From the NCBI RefSeq assembly GCF_041245805.1, contig NZ_CP162490.1:2333001-2397000 (forward strand): a stretch of 64,000 bases of DNA. Direction: 5' to 3'. Every line of letters starts with the position of its first letter. Position 1 is the first letter of the stretch. This DNA comes from Xanthomonas sp. DAR 34887. Its GTDB lineage: Bacteria; Pseudomonadota; Gammaproteobacteria; Xanthomonadales; Xanthomonadaceae. The position numbers and the translations under genes were made by a program. This document shows, one piece after another, positions 21,102 to 31,625 of this stretch. The notes under the pieces are model-generated. The model ran no database searches and was not told where the DNA came from. It saw nothing but the letters and a program-made list of their open reading frames with translations.

Positions 21102-21866
21102 ATGAGCGATACCCTCCGCGACCAGCTGCTGGGCCTGGGCTTCAAGCCTGTGCCGAAACCCGAACGCCCAGAGCGCAATGCCACGCCCGCGCAACCCTCG
21201 CGCGGGCGGCCCGGTCAGCACAAGCCGTCGGGCGCGCGTGGCGAACGTCCGCACGCCGCCGGCAAGCCCGGCGGCGGCGCGCGCGCGCATGACGGCGCCG
21301 GCCGCCCGCGTGGCGATGGCGCCGCCCGTGCGCATGCGGCGGGCGACGGCCGCGGCCGAGCGCAGGGGGCGGGCAGGCCGCAAGGCGCGCCTGGCCAGCA
21401 ACCGGCGCGGCCGCAGGGCGCACGGCCGCCGCGCACGCGCGAGGACATCGATCTGGCCAAGGCCTATGCGATCCGTGCGCAGCGCGAGAAGGACGAGCGC
21501 ATCGAGGCCGAACGGCTCAAGCAGGAGCAGGCGCGGCTGCGCCGCGAGGCGCGGGCCAAGCTCGACGAACTGCTGAAGGACCAGGCGCTGAATCACGCCG
21601 AGGCCGACATCGCCCGCCATTTTCCTTATGGCGGCAAGATCAAGCGCATCTACGTCACCGCCGAGCAGCTCAAGGCGCTCAACGCCGGCGAGCTGGGCGT
21701 GCTGCAGCAGAACGGCCGCTACCTGCTGGTGACGGCCGCGCTGCTGGATCAGGCCGAGGCGATCTTCCCGGCGGCGGTGGCGCTGCGGGTCGATCCGAAC
21801 GCCACGGCCGAAGAAGATCCCTACGCCGATCCGAAGTACCAGATCCCCGACGACCTGGTCTGGTAA
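21102..21866 (+). CDS. DUF2058 nucleoprotein/polynucleotide-associated protein
   Basis: 254 residues. MSDTLRDQLLGLGFKPVPKP is the conserved DUF2058 N-terminus. Next comes a low-complexity Arg/Gly/Ala/Pro-rich stretch (about 25-105), then a charged helix (KAYAIRAQREKDERIEAERL) and a compact C-terminal domain (HFPYGGKIKRIYVTAEQLKAL; YLLVTAALLDQAEAIFP). The E. coli relative is YaiL. The basic disordered region suggests nucleic-acid binding, as annotated for the family, but no function is proven. It lies 21 bp after slyX and 2 bp before the acyltransferase. Confidence 0.88.
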   Translation: MSDTLRDQLLGLGFKPVPKPERPERNATPAQPSRGRPGQHKPSGARGERPHAAGKPGGGARAHDGAGRPRGDGAARAHAAGDGRGRAQGAGRPQGAPGQQPARPQGARPPRTREDIDLAKAYAIRAQREKDERIEAERLKQEQARLRREARAKLDELLKDQALNHAEADIARHFPYGGKIKRIYVTAEQLKALNAGELGVLQQNGRYLLVTAALLDQAEAIFPAAVALRVDPNATAEEDPYADPKYQIPDDLVW

Positions 21867-21868
21867 GC

Positions 21869-24031
21869 ATGGCACTCCCAGGGATGGGGACGGCAAGGGC
21901 CGAGCGCCTGCACACGTCATCGCCCGCACACGCGGCGGGCGGCTATCTGCCGTATGTGGACGGACTGCGCGCGCTCGCGGTGCTGGCGGTCATCGCCTAT
22001 CACCTTGATCCGGCCTGGTTGCCGAGCGGCTTCACCGGCGTCGACGTGTTCTTCGTGATCTCCGGTTTCGTGGTCAGCGCCTCGCTGCAACGTTTGCCCG
22101 CGGCCGGCAGCTGGGGCGTGTTCGCGCAGTTCTATGCGCGACGCATGCGCCGCATCGCGCCGGCCCTGGTGGCCTGCCTGCTGACCACCGCGCTGGCCAG
22201 CGGCCTGTTCATCCCCGACTCCTGGTTGAGCGAAACCAGCGCCAAGACCGGACGCATGGCCTTCGTCGGCCTCAGCAACTGGGTGCTGGCCGCGACCGAC
22301 AACGATTATTTCTCGCCCAAGGCCGAGTTCAATCCGTACACGCACACCTGGTCGCTGGGCGTGGAAGAGCAGTTCTACCTGCTGTTCCCGCTGCTGTTCC
22401 TGGCCTGGAACCGTGGCGGCCGCGGCCGCGTGTGGTCGGCGTTGCTGGTGGCGCTGGCGTCGGCTGGCTCGCTTGCGTATGCGCTGTTGCGCAGCCGCGG
22501 CGGTGGTGAGGCTGGCGACGCGTTCTACCTGACCACCGCGCGCTTCTGGCAACTGGGCAGCGGCGTGCTGCTGTTCCAGGCGCTGGCACTGAGCGGGCGC
22601 TTCGATGCCGGCCTTGCGCCTGCGCCGCGTGCGGCCTGGAACTGGCGGTCGCCGCTGCTGGCGCTGGCACTGGGGTTGGTGGGCTACGGGTTATGGCACG
22701 CACGACCCGGGCATTCGCCATGGCCCGATGGCCTGTGGCCGGTGCTGGGCACGCTGGGCCTGCTGGGACTGCTGCACGGCGCGCCTGCCGGCTGGATCAA
22801 GCGCGCGCTGTCGCAGCGTGCGGTGGTGGCGATCGGGCGTGTCTCGTATTCGCTGTATCTGTGGCATTGGCCGGTGTTCGTGCTGTTCCGCTGGACCGTG
22901 GGCCTGGAGTCGGCACTGGCGAAAGCGCTGGCGCTGCTGCTGGTGGCGGCGCTGGCGATCGCCTCGTACCGCTGGGTGGAGCTGCCGTGGCGCAGCGGCC
23001 GCATCGGCAGGATGCGCACCCCGGCGCGCACCATCGCCGCCGGGCTGGGCCTGATCCTGCTCGCCGCCGGCGTGCATGCGCTGCTGCTGGACACGCAGCG
23101 CTACTACTCGTTGAGCACGGTGAGCCGGCATCCGCTGGACTGGTATGCGTATGCCAAGGGCATGCGCAAGGAGTTCCCGCACTGCGCGCTGAAGACCGGA
23201 CAGGCGCAGCTGCAGGTCGGCAGCGCCAAGCTGTTCGCGCGCGGCGACTGCGACCTGCACGATGCCCGCCTGGAGGTGCCGCGCCGGCCGACGCAGCTGT
23301 TCGTCGCCGGCGATTCGCATGCGTTGGCGTACAACGAACTGCTGCGCCGCTTCGCGTTGCGCAGCGGCGTGGCGGTGCGCCTGTACGGCGTCGGCGGCTG
23401 TCCGATCGTCGGCCTGCAGGCCTGGCAGGCCACGCACGCCGGTTGCCAGGCCTATGAGCGCAGCACCCTGGCCGACGTGCAGGCGCAGGCGCGCGACGGC
23501 GATGTGCTGTTCCTGCCCGCGCTGCGGCTGTTGCGTCTGGCCGAGCAGACCCAGCTGTTCGACGAGGCGGCGGTGATGGCCGAGCAGGACGGCGCGCAGG
23601 CGCAGGCAGTCCGCGCCGCCGGCGAAGAGGCAGCGGTGGCGCTGCTGCAGCCGCTGGCGCAACGCGGCGTGCGCATCGTGTTCGAGGCGCCCAAGCCCTT
23701 GCTGCGCGCGCCGCCGTACCGCTGTTCGGACTGGTTCAACCGCGGCAATGCGATCTGCGCGCGCGGCACGCAGATCCAGCGCGACACCATGGAACGCTAC
23801 CGCGCGCCGGTGCTGCAGAGCCTGCAGCGGATCGCCGCGCGGTTGCCGCATGCCTCGGTGTGGGACCCGTTGCCGGTGCTGTGCGAGCCGACGCGTTGCG
23901 CCGGCATGCGCGACGGACGCCCGCTGTTCTTCGATGCCGATCACCTCAGCGGTTACGGCAATCGGCTGCTGTTGCCGAGTTTCACGGCGCACTTCAAGGC
24001 GGTGCAGGCAGAATCGGGCACGACGCCGTGA
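21869..24031 (+). CDS. OafA/YrhL-type acyltransferase with C-terminal SGNH domain
   Basis: 720 residues. The N-terminal acyltransferase-3 domain (about 25-400) has roughly ten membrane helices and opens with YLPYVDGLRALAVLAVIAYH, FTGVDVFFVISGFVV and RRMRRIAPAL. YTHTWSLGVEEQFYLLFPLL holds the conserved histidine-glutamate region. The C-terminal periplasmic SGNH hydrolase-like domain has the serine in FVAGDSHALAYNE and the Asp/His pair in FDADHLSGYGN. Such two-domain proteins O-acetylate surface polysaccharides or peptidoglycan. Proximity to ugd suggests an exopolysaccharide or O-antigen target, which is an inference. The ATG is 2 bp after the DUF2058 stop, so translation is probably coupled. 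Confidence 0.92.
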   Translation: MALPGMGTARAERLHTSSPAHAAGGYLPYVDGLRALAVLAVIAYHLDPAWLPSGFTGVDVFFVISGFVVSASLQRLPAAGSWGVFAQFYARRMRRIAPALVACLLTTALASGLFIPDSWLSETSAKTGRMAFVGLSNWVLAATDNDYFSPKAEFNPYTHTWSLGVEEQFYLLFPLLFLAWNRGGRGRVWSALLVALASAGSLAYALLRSRGGGEAGDAFYLTTARFWQLGSGVLLFQALALSGRFDAGLAPAPRAAWNWRSPLLALALGLVGYGLWHARPGHSPWPDGLWPVLGTLGLLGLLHGAPAGWIKRALSQRAVVAIGRVSYSLYLWHWPVFVLFRWTVGLESALAKALALLLVAALAIASYRWVELPWRSGRIGRMRTPARTIAAGLGLILLAAGVHALLLDTQRYYSLSTVSRHPLDWYAYAKGMRKEFPHCALKTGQAQLQVGSAKLFARGDCDLHDARLEVPRRPTQLFVAGDSHALAYNELLRRFALRSGVAVRLYGVGGCPIVGLQAWQATHAGCQAYERSTLADVQAQARDGDVLFLPALRLLRLAEQTQLFDEAAVMAEQDGAQAQAVRAAGEEAAVALLQPLAQRGVRIVFEAPKPLLRAPPYRCSDWFNRGNAICARGTQIQRDTMERYRAPVLQSLQRIAARLPHASVWDPLPVLCEPTRCAGMRDGRPLFFDADHLSGYGNRLLLPSFTAHFKAVQAESGTTP

Positions 24032-24062
24032 ACCGCGGCGCTCGCTCTTGGGGAGGCAGTCC

Positions 24063-24893
24063 ATGGCTACAGGCATTCCGGTTGCAGCATTGCGCATGCA
24101 GCCCGGCATCCGCATCGGGTGCGCCACGCGTCGCGCTGCGGCGCTCGTGCAGTGCGCGTTGACGCTCGGCGCTCTGGGCGCCACGCGCGTTGCCCATGCC
24201 GACGACGCGCCGGCGTTCGACCGCCCCGGCATCGGCTTCGCATCGCAGACCCTGCCGGTCGGCGGCGTCGCCTGGGAGCAGGCGTTGTCGGACGTGAGCT
24301 ACGACCGTAGCGGTGGCGTGCGCAGCACCGAGTACGTGGCCGACAGCCGCCTGCGGATCGGCCTGAGCGCGCAGGCGGAACTGCAACTGGCCATCGACAG
24401 CCAGGTCTGGCAGCGCGTGCGCGGCACCGGCGAGGATTTCCGCGGACATGGCGGCGGCGATGCCAGCGTCGGCCTGAAATGGGCGCTGCCGAGTTCGCGC
24501 GACACGTTCTCCTGGGCGCTGCTGGGCGCCGCCGCCGTGCCGGTGGGGCGTGCGCCCTACGGCGACGACGGGCATCGCTACGACCTCGGCGTCAGCGCCG
24601 GCTGGGACCTGGCCGACGGGCGCAATGTCGCGCTGTACGCCAACGTCAGCGACAGCGACGACGGCCATGGCTGGACAGTGTCGCCGAGCTATACCTTCTA
24701 CGCGCAGGGCGACCTCAGCGCCTATGCCGAAGCCGGCATCGGCGGCGGCGAGGACGAGATGCGCGCGCTCGGTACCGGGCTGACCTGGTTGATCGCCGAG
24801 CGCGTGCAACTGGATGTGTCGGTGCTGCGCGGCTTGTCCGCGCCGAGCTCGGATTGGCAGGGTGGCCTCGGCGTGTCGGTGCTGCTGCGCTGA
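24063..24893 (+). CDS. outer-membrane beta-barrel protein of the phenol-degradation 'transporter' family
   Basis: 276 residues. The ATG at 24063 gives a long signal region ending near RVAHADDAPAF. The mature protein alternates short polar strands (RLRIGLSAQAELQLAIDSQV, DASVGLKWALPSS, YDLGVSAGWDLADGRNVALY) and ends in the typical outer-membrane C-terminus GVSVLLR. This matches the putative MetA-pathway of phenol degradation family (PF13557-like), whose members are assumed to be outer-membrane channels. The substrate is unknown. It begins 31 bp after the acyltransferase. Confidence 0.75.
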   Translation: MATGIPVAALRMQPGIRIGCATRRAAALVQCALTLGALGATRVAHADDAPAFDRPGIGFASQTLPVGGVAWEQALSDVSYDRSGGVRSTEYVADSRLRIGLSAQAELQLAIDSQVWQRVRGTGEDFRGHGGGDASVGLKWALPSSRDTFSWALLGAAAVPVGRAPYGDDGHRYDLGVSAGWDLADGRNVALYANVSDSDDGHGWTVSPSYTFYAQGDLSAYAEAGIGGGEDEMRALGTGLTWLIAERVQLDVSVLRGLSAPSSDWQGGLGVSVLLR

Positions 24894-24904
24894 ACGCTGC
24901 AAGC

Positions 24905-25032
24905 CTCTCTCCCTGTGGGAGAGGGGCTGGGGTGAGGGTACGGCGCCAAGCGTCTCGCTGAGTTTGGGGCACGAGGTTTCGCCCATACCCTCATCCGGCC
25001 CTGCGGGCCACCTTCTCCCGGTGGGAGAAGGG
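24905..25032. repeat. paired CTCTCCC/CTTCTCCC hairpin repeats between convergent genes
   Basis: A first hairpin at 24907-24923 (CTCTCCC-TGT-GGGAGAG) is followed by GGGGTGAGGGTA. An opposed copy begins TACCCTCATCC at about 24986 and ends in the hairpin 25012-25030 (CTTCTCCC-GGT-GGGAGAAG). Such CCCTCAC/GGGAGAG repeats are widespread in intergenic DNA of GC-rich proteobacteria. The site could serve as a bidirectional transcription stop for the convergent barrel gene and metH. Confidence 0.7.
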
Positions 25033-25082
25033 AACACAGCCGTGGCGTGCGTTGCGCTAGGACAGGGACGTTGCGACGCCCC

Positions 25083-27833
<2,751 letters not shown>

Positions 27834-27952
27834 GGGGTCAGCCTTTCGGGATCGTTGCCGTGGCCGCGCAGGCGCGACCGACGGGCGCAGCGCACGCCGG
27901 ACGGCGCGCGTGGACTGCGAATGCGTGAAGCGACAGTGGCTGCGCGCGCATC

Positions 27953-29077
27953 TCAGGCCGCCTGTGCCTGCGTCTGCGCCGCGAGCGGCACACGCGGACG
28001 CAGCCCGCGTACCGCCTCGGCGATCGCCTGGATATGCGCCGGCGTGGTGCCGCAGCAGCCGCCGACCAGGTTCAGCAGGCCGGATTCGGCGAATTCCTTC
28101 AGCGTCGCCGCCATTTCCTCCGGGGTTTCGTCGTACTCGCCGAAGGCGTTGGGCAGGCCGGCGTTGGGATGCGCGCTGACGTAGCCGTCGGCGATGCGCG
28201 CCAAGGTCTCCACGTGCGGACGCAGGTCGCTGGCGCCGAGCGCGCAGTTCAGGCCCACCGACAGCGGCCGGCCGTGCGCCACCGAGGCATAGAACGCTTC
28301 GGCGGTCTGCCCGGACAGGGTGCGTCCGGAGGCGTCGGTGATGGTGCCGGAGATCATCACCGGCAGACGCCCGCCGCGCGCGTCGAACACTTCCTCGATC
28401 GCGTACAGCGCCGCCTTGGCGTTGAGCGTGTCGAAGATGGTCTCCACCATCAGCGTGTCGGCGCCGCCGTCGATCAGGCCCTCGACCGCTTCGCGATAGG
28501 TGCCGCGCAACTCGTCGAAGCTGGTATTGCGGAAGCCGGGATCGTTGACGTCGGGGCTGATCGAGGCGGTGCGGCTGGTCGGGCCGAGCACGCCGATGAC
28601 GAAGCGCGGCTTGTCCGGGGTGAGCGCCTCGACCGCGTCGCAGCAGTCGCGCGCGACCCGCGCACCGGCCTTGTTGAGTTCGTAGACCAGGTGTTCCAGG
28701 TGATAGTCGGCCTGGCTGATCGAGGTGGCATTGAAGGTATTGGTTTCCAGCAGGTCGGCGCCGGCGTCGAGGTAGGCGCGGTGGATGCCGGCGATCACCT
28801 CGGGCCGCGACAGCAGCAGCAGGTCGTTGTTGCCCTTCAGGTCGTGGCCCTGCGGCGCATGGTCGCAGCCGGGGCCGTGCACGTGCGCGCTGTCGTAGCC
28901 GGCGGCGAAGCGCTCGCCGCGGTAGTCGGCTTCCTGCAGGTCGTGGCGCTGGATCATGGTGCCCATCGCACCGTCGATGATCAGGATGCGTTCGGCCAGC
29001 GCCTGCAGCAGCTTCTGCGTGCGCTGCGGATGCAGCCAGGCGACTTGGGTCCGAGAAGAAACGTCAGAGATGGTCAT
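27953..29077 (-). CDS. metH: methionine synthase, homocysteine-binding part (separate gene)
   Basis: Zinc-dependent homocysteine S-methyltransferase module, 374 residues from the ATG at 29077. It corresponds to the first domain of E. coli MetH: ILIIDGAMGTMIQRHDL near the start, LLETNTFNATSISQADY, and zinc-ligand cysteines in GLNCALGASDLRPH and LVGGCCGTTPAHI. A single MetH chain is thus split into two genes. The 119-bp gap and independent starts show this is a true gene split, not a simple frameshift, and related Xanthomonads are known to have split MetH. The start overlaps the regulator stop by 4 bp (ATGA). Confidence 0.93.
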   Translation of the reverse strand: MTISDVSSRTQVAWLHPQRTQKLLQALAERILIIDGAMGTMIQRHDLQEADYRGERFAAGYDSAHVHGPGCDHAPQGHDLKGNNDLLLLSRPEVIAGIHRAYLDAGADLLETNTFNATSISQADYHLEHLVYELNKAGARVARDCCDAVEALTPDKPRFVIGVLGPTSRTASISPDVNDPGFRNTSFDELRGTYREAVEGLIDGGADTLMVETIFDTLNAKAALYAIEEVFDARGGRLPVMISGTITDASGRTLSGQTAEAFYASVAHGRPLSVGLNCALGASDLRPHVETLARIADGYVSAHPNAGLPNAFGEYDETPEEMAATLKEFAESGLLNLVGGCCGTTPAHIQAIAEAVRGLRPRVPLAAQTQAQAA

Positions 29078-30057
29078 GCGCCTGCTCCTGCTTTTGCCTT
29101 TGCGATTCCCGAATCCCCATTCCCGATTCCCGGCTTCACCGCAATCAACGAAATCACCTCGAAATGCGGCGGTCGCTTCTCGCGGGTCACGGTTTCCAGG
29201 CTGGACACGTCCAGCCCGGCCTTGTCCACGAACTTGCGCAGCTCCTTGGAGGCGAAGCCCAGGTTGACGTGGCCGTAGGCCTGCACCGCGGCCTTGTGTT
29301 CGTGGCGGGCGAGGCTGCATAGCAGCAGGCGTCCGCCGGGGCGCAGCACCCGCGCCGATTCGGCCACGGCCTGCGCCGGCTTGGCCGCGTAGGTCAGCGC
29401 GTGCATCATCACCACCAGGTCGAAGCTGGCGTCGGCGAACGGCAACGCGTGCATGTCGCCTTCGCGCACTTCCACATTGCCGAGCCGGCGCAGGCGTTCG
29501 CTGGCCGCGGCCACCACCCGCGCGCTGGTGTCGATGCACACGTAGCAGCGCGCATGCGGCGCCACCAGTTCGGCCAGCACGCCGTCGCCGGAGGCGATGT
29601 CGAGCACGTCGCCGGTTTCCAGCAGCGGCAACGCGGTGCGCGCCAGCGCTTCCCAGGTGCGCCCGGGCGAGTAGTGGCGTTCCATGTCGCCGGCCACCGA
29701 ATCGGCCCAGTTCTGGTCGGCGGCGCGATTGGCCAGCACCGCGGCCACGCGCTCGGCGTCCTGGCGCAGCAGCGGATCGTCGCTGCCGGTACTCAGCGCC
29801 AGCCACAATGCGCGCTGCGCCGGGTCCAGCTGCGCCTCGTCGAAGCGGTAGTAGGCCGACACGCCGGCGCGGCGGTCGCGCACCAGGCCAGCCTCCTTCA
29901 GCTTGGCCAGGTGGGTGGACACGCGCGGTTGCGCCAGCCGGGTGATCGCCGACAGCTCGGCCACGGTCAGCTCTTCCTGCTCCAGCAAGGCCAGCAGGCG
30001 CACGCGGGTCGCATCGGCGAACACTTTCAGCCGGGTCGACCAGTCCTCCAGATCCAT
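29074..30057 (-). CDS. sahR: ArsR-family regulator fused to a SAM-methyltransferase-like domain (SahR-like)
   Basis: 327 residues. An N-terminal ArsR winged helix (RVRLLALLEQEELTVAELSA; recognition region ITRLAQPRVSTHLAKLKEAG) is joined to a class I methyltransferase fold (LETGDVLDIASGDGVLAELV; LRPGGRLLLCSL). This architecture is that of SahR, which senses S-adenosylhomocysteine and represses methionine-cycle genes in proteobacteria. The position directly upstream of both metH genes with a 4-bp overlap supports that role. The last 20 residues (PGIGNGDSGIAKAKAGAGA) are encoded by a GGGATTGGGGATT-type repeat, so the tail is probably unstructured. Confidence 0.87.
   Translation of the reverse strand: MDLEDWSTRLKVFADATRVRLLALLEQEELTVAELSAITRLAQPRVSTHLAKLKEAGLVRDRRAGVSAYYRFDEAQLDPAQRALWLALSTGSDDPLLRQDAERVAAVLANRAADQNWADSVAGDMERHYSPGRTWEALARTALPLLETGDVLDIASGDGVLAELVAPHARCYVCIDTSARVVAAASERLRRLGNVEVREGDMHALPFADASFDLVVMMHALTYAAKPAQAVAESARVLRPGGRLLLCSLARHEHKAAVQAYGHVNLGFASKELRKFVDKAGLDVSSLETVTREKRPPHFEVISLIAVKPGIGNGDSGIAKAKAGAGA
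29099..29137 (-). repeat. GGGATTGGGGATT-type repeat arm forming the 3' end of sahR
   Basis: Plus-strand units ATTCCCGAATCCCCATTCCC followed by GATTCCCGGC make one arm of the interspersed repeat. It lies wholly inside the coding region and supplies the C-terminal tail GIGNGDSGIA of the regulator. No paired arm is evident next to it. Confidence 0.75.
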
Positions 30058-30058
30058 A

Positions 30059-30113
30059 ATATCTTCCTATCGCGATATAGAGATATTTTGGTCCTGTGGG
30101 CCGGCCGGGTCAA
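30059..30113 (-). promoter_or_regulatory. sahR-metH promoter with 28-bp palindromic operator
   Basis: The palindrome at 30059-30086 begins 2 bp upstream of the sahR ATG. Its outer arms are ATATCT and AGATAT around a perfect core TATCGCGATA; 11 of 14 positions pair. A leftward promoter fits TTGACC (30108-30113), a 17-bp spacer and CAAAAT (30085-30090), placing the start site inside the palindrome. ATATC/GATAT arms are as expected for ArsR-type operators. Autorepression by SahR, with control of both metH genes, is inferred. Confidence 0.75.
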
Positions 30114-30183
30114 GTCGTGCACACGCCAGCGTATGGTCTGGGTGGCTACAATGGCGCACCAGACAGCCCGGGAGGGGTTCTAC

Positions 30184-31332
<1,149 letters not shown>

Positions 31333-31395
31333 GGCCGGGATTGGGGAGTCGGGATTGGGGATTCGCCAATTCCTGACCCCATGAGGGACACGCAG

Positions 31396-31420
31396 AAGCG
31401 GCCGCAAGGCCGCTTTTTTT
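31396..31420 (+). terminator. intrinsic terminator after the acyl-CoA dehydrogenase gene
   Basis: Stem AAGCGGCC (31396-31403), loop GCAA, stem GGCCGCTT (31408-31415), continuing into a seven-base T run to 31420. A classic rightward terminator, 64 bp after the stop. Confidence 0.85.
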
Positions 31421-31529
31421 GCAGGGAGGGTGGGCAGGTTCAAGTGGACTGCATCGGGGCGGAAACCCTGCGACGGCGCCAAATCCCTGCACTAGGACTC
31501 GTGCCCCGAGCCGTCTTGCCGAACTCCAG

Positions 31530-31563
31530 CCAAAAAAAGCGGCCTTGCGGCCGCTTTTTTTGG
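31530..31563. terminator. bidirectional intrinsic terminator
   Basis: Perfect 15-bp stem: CCAAAAAAAGCGGCC (31530-31544), loop TTGC, GGCCGCTTTTTTTGG (31549-31563). Seven A on the left and seven T on the right let it stop transcription from both sides: the RND operon (leftward) and read-through from the acyl-CoA dehydrogenase side. Its core AGCGGCC/GGCCGCT is shared with the terminator at 31396. Confidence 0.88.
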
Positions 31564-31625
31564 CGATGAGGAGTGGGGATGCGTGAAGCGGGGAAATCGA
31601 ATCCCGAATCCCCAATCCCGGCACC

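Larger units (their letters stand above)
31334..31622. repeat. GGGATTGGGGATT-type repeat arms flanking the twin terminators
   Basis: One arm lies at about 31334-31371 (GCCGGGATTGGGGAGTCGGG and more). The opposed arm is at about 31599-31622 (GAATCCCGAATCCCCAATCC, then CGGC). Between them, in the space separating the convergent acyl-CoA dehydrogenase and RND genes, are two intrinsic terminators. Confidence 0.65.

Noticed and set aside
27834..27952. metH split caused by a frameshift or sequencing error
   Set aside because: 119 bp separate the two genes, both have proper starts, and family domain borders fall exactly at the gap. Related bacteria have the same split.
31381..31569. 62-aa ORF with KRPQGRFF at one end and KKRPCGRFF at the other
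   Set aside because: Both ends are simply translations of the two terminator hairpins. There is no ribosome-binding site and no other coding signal.
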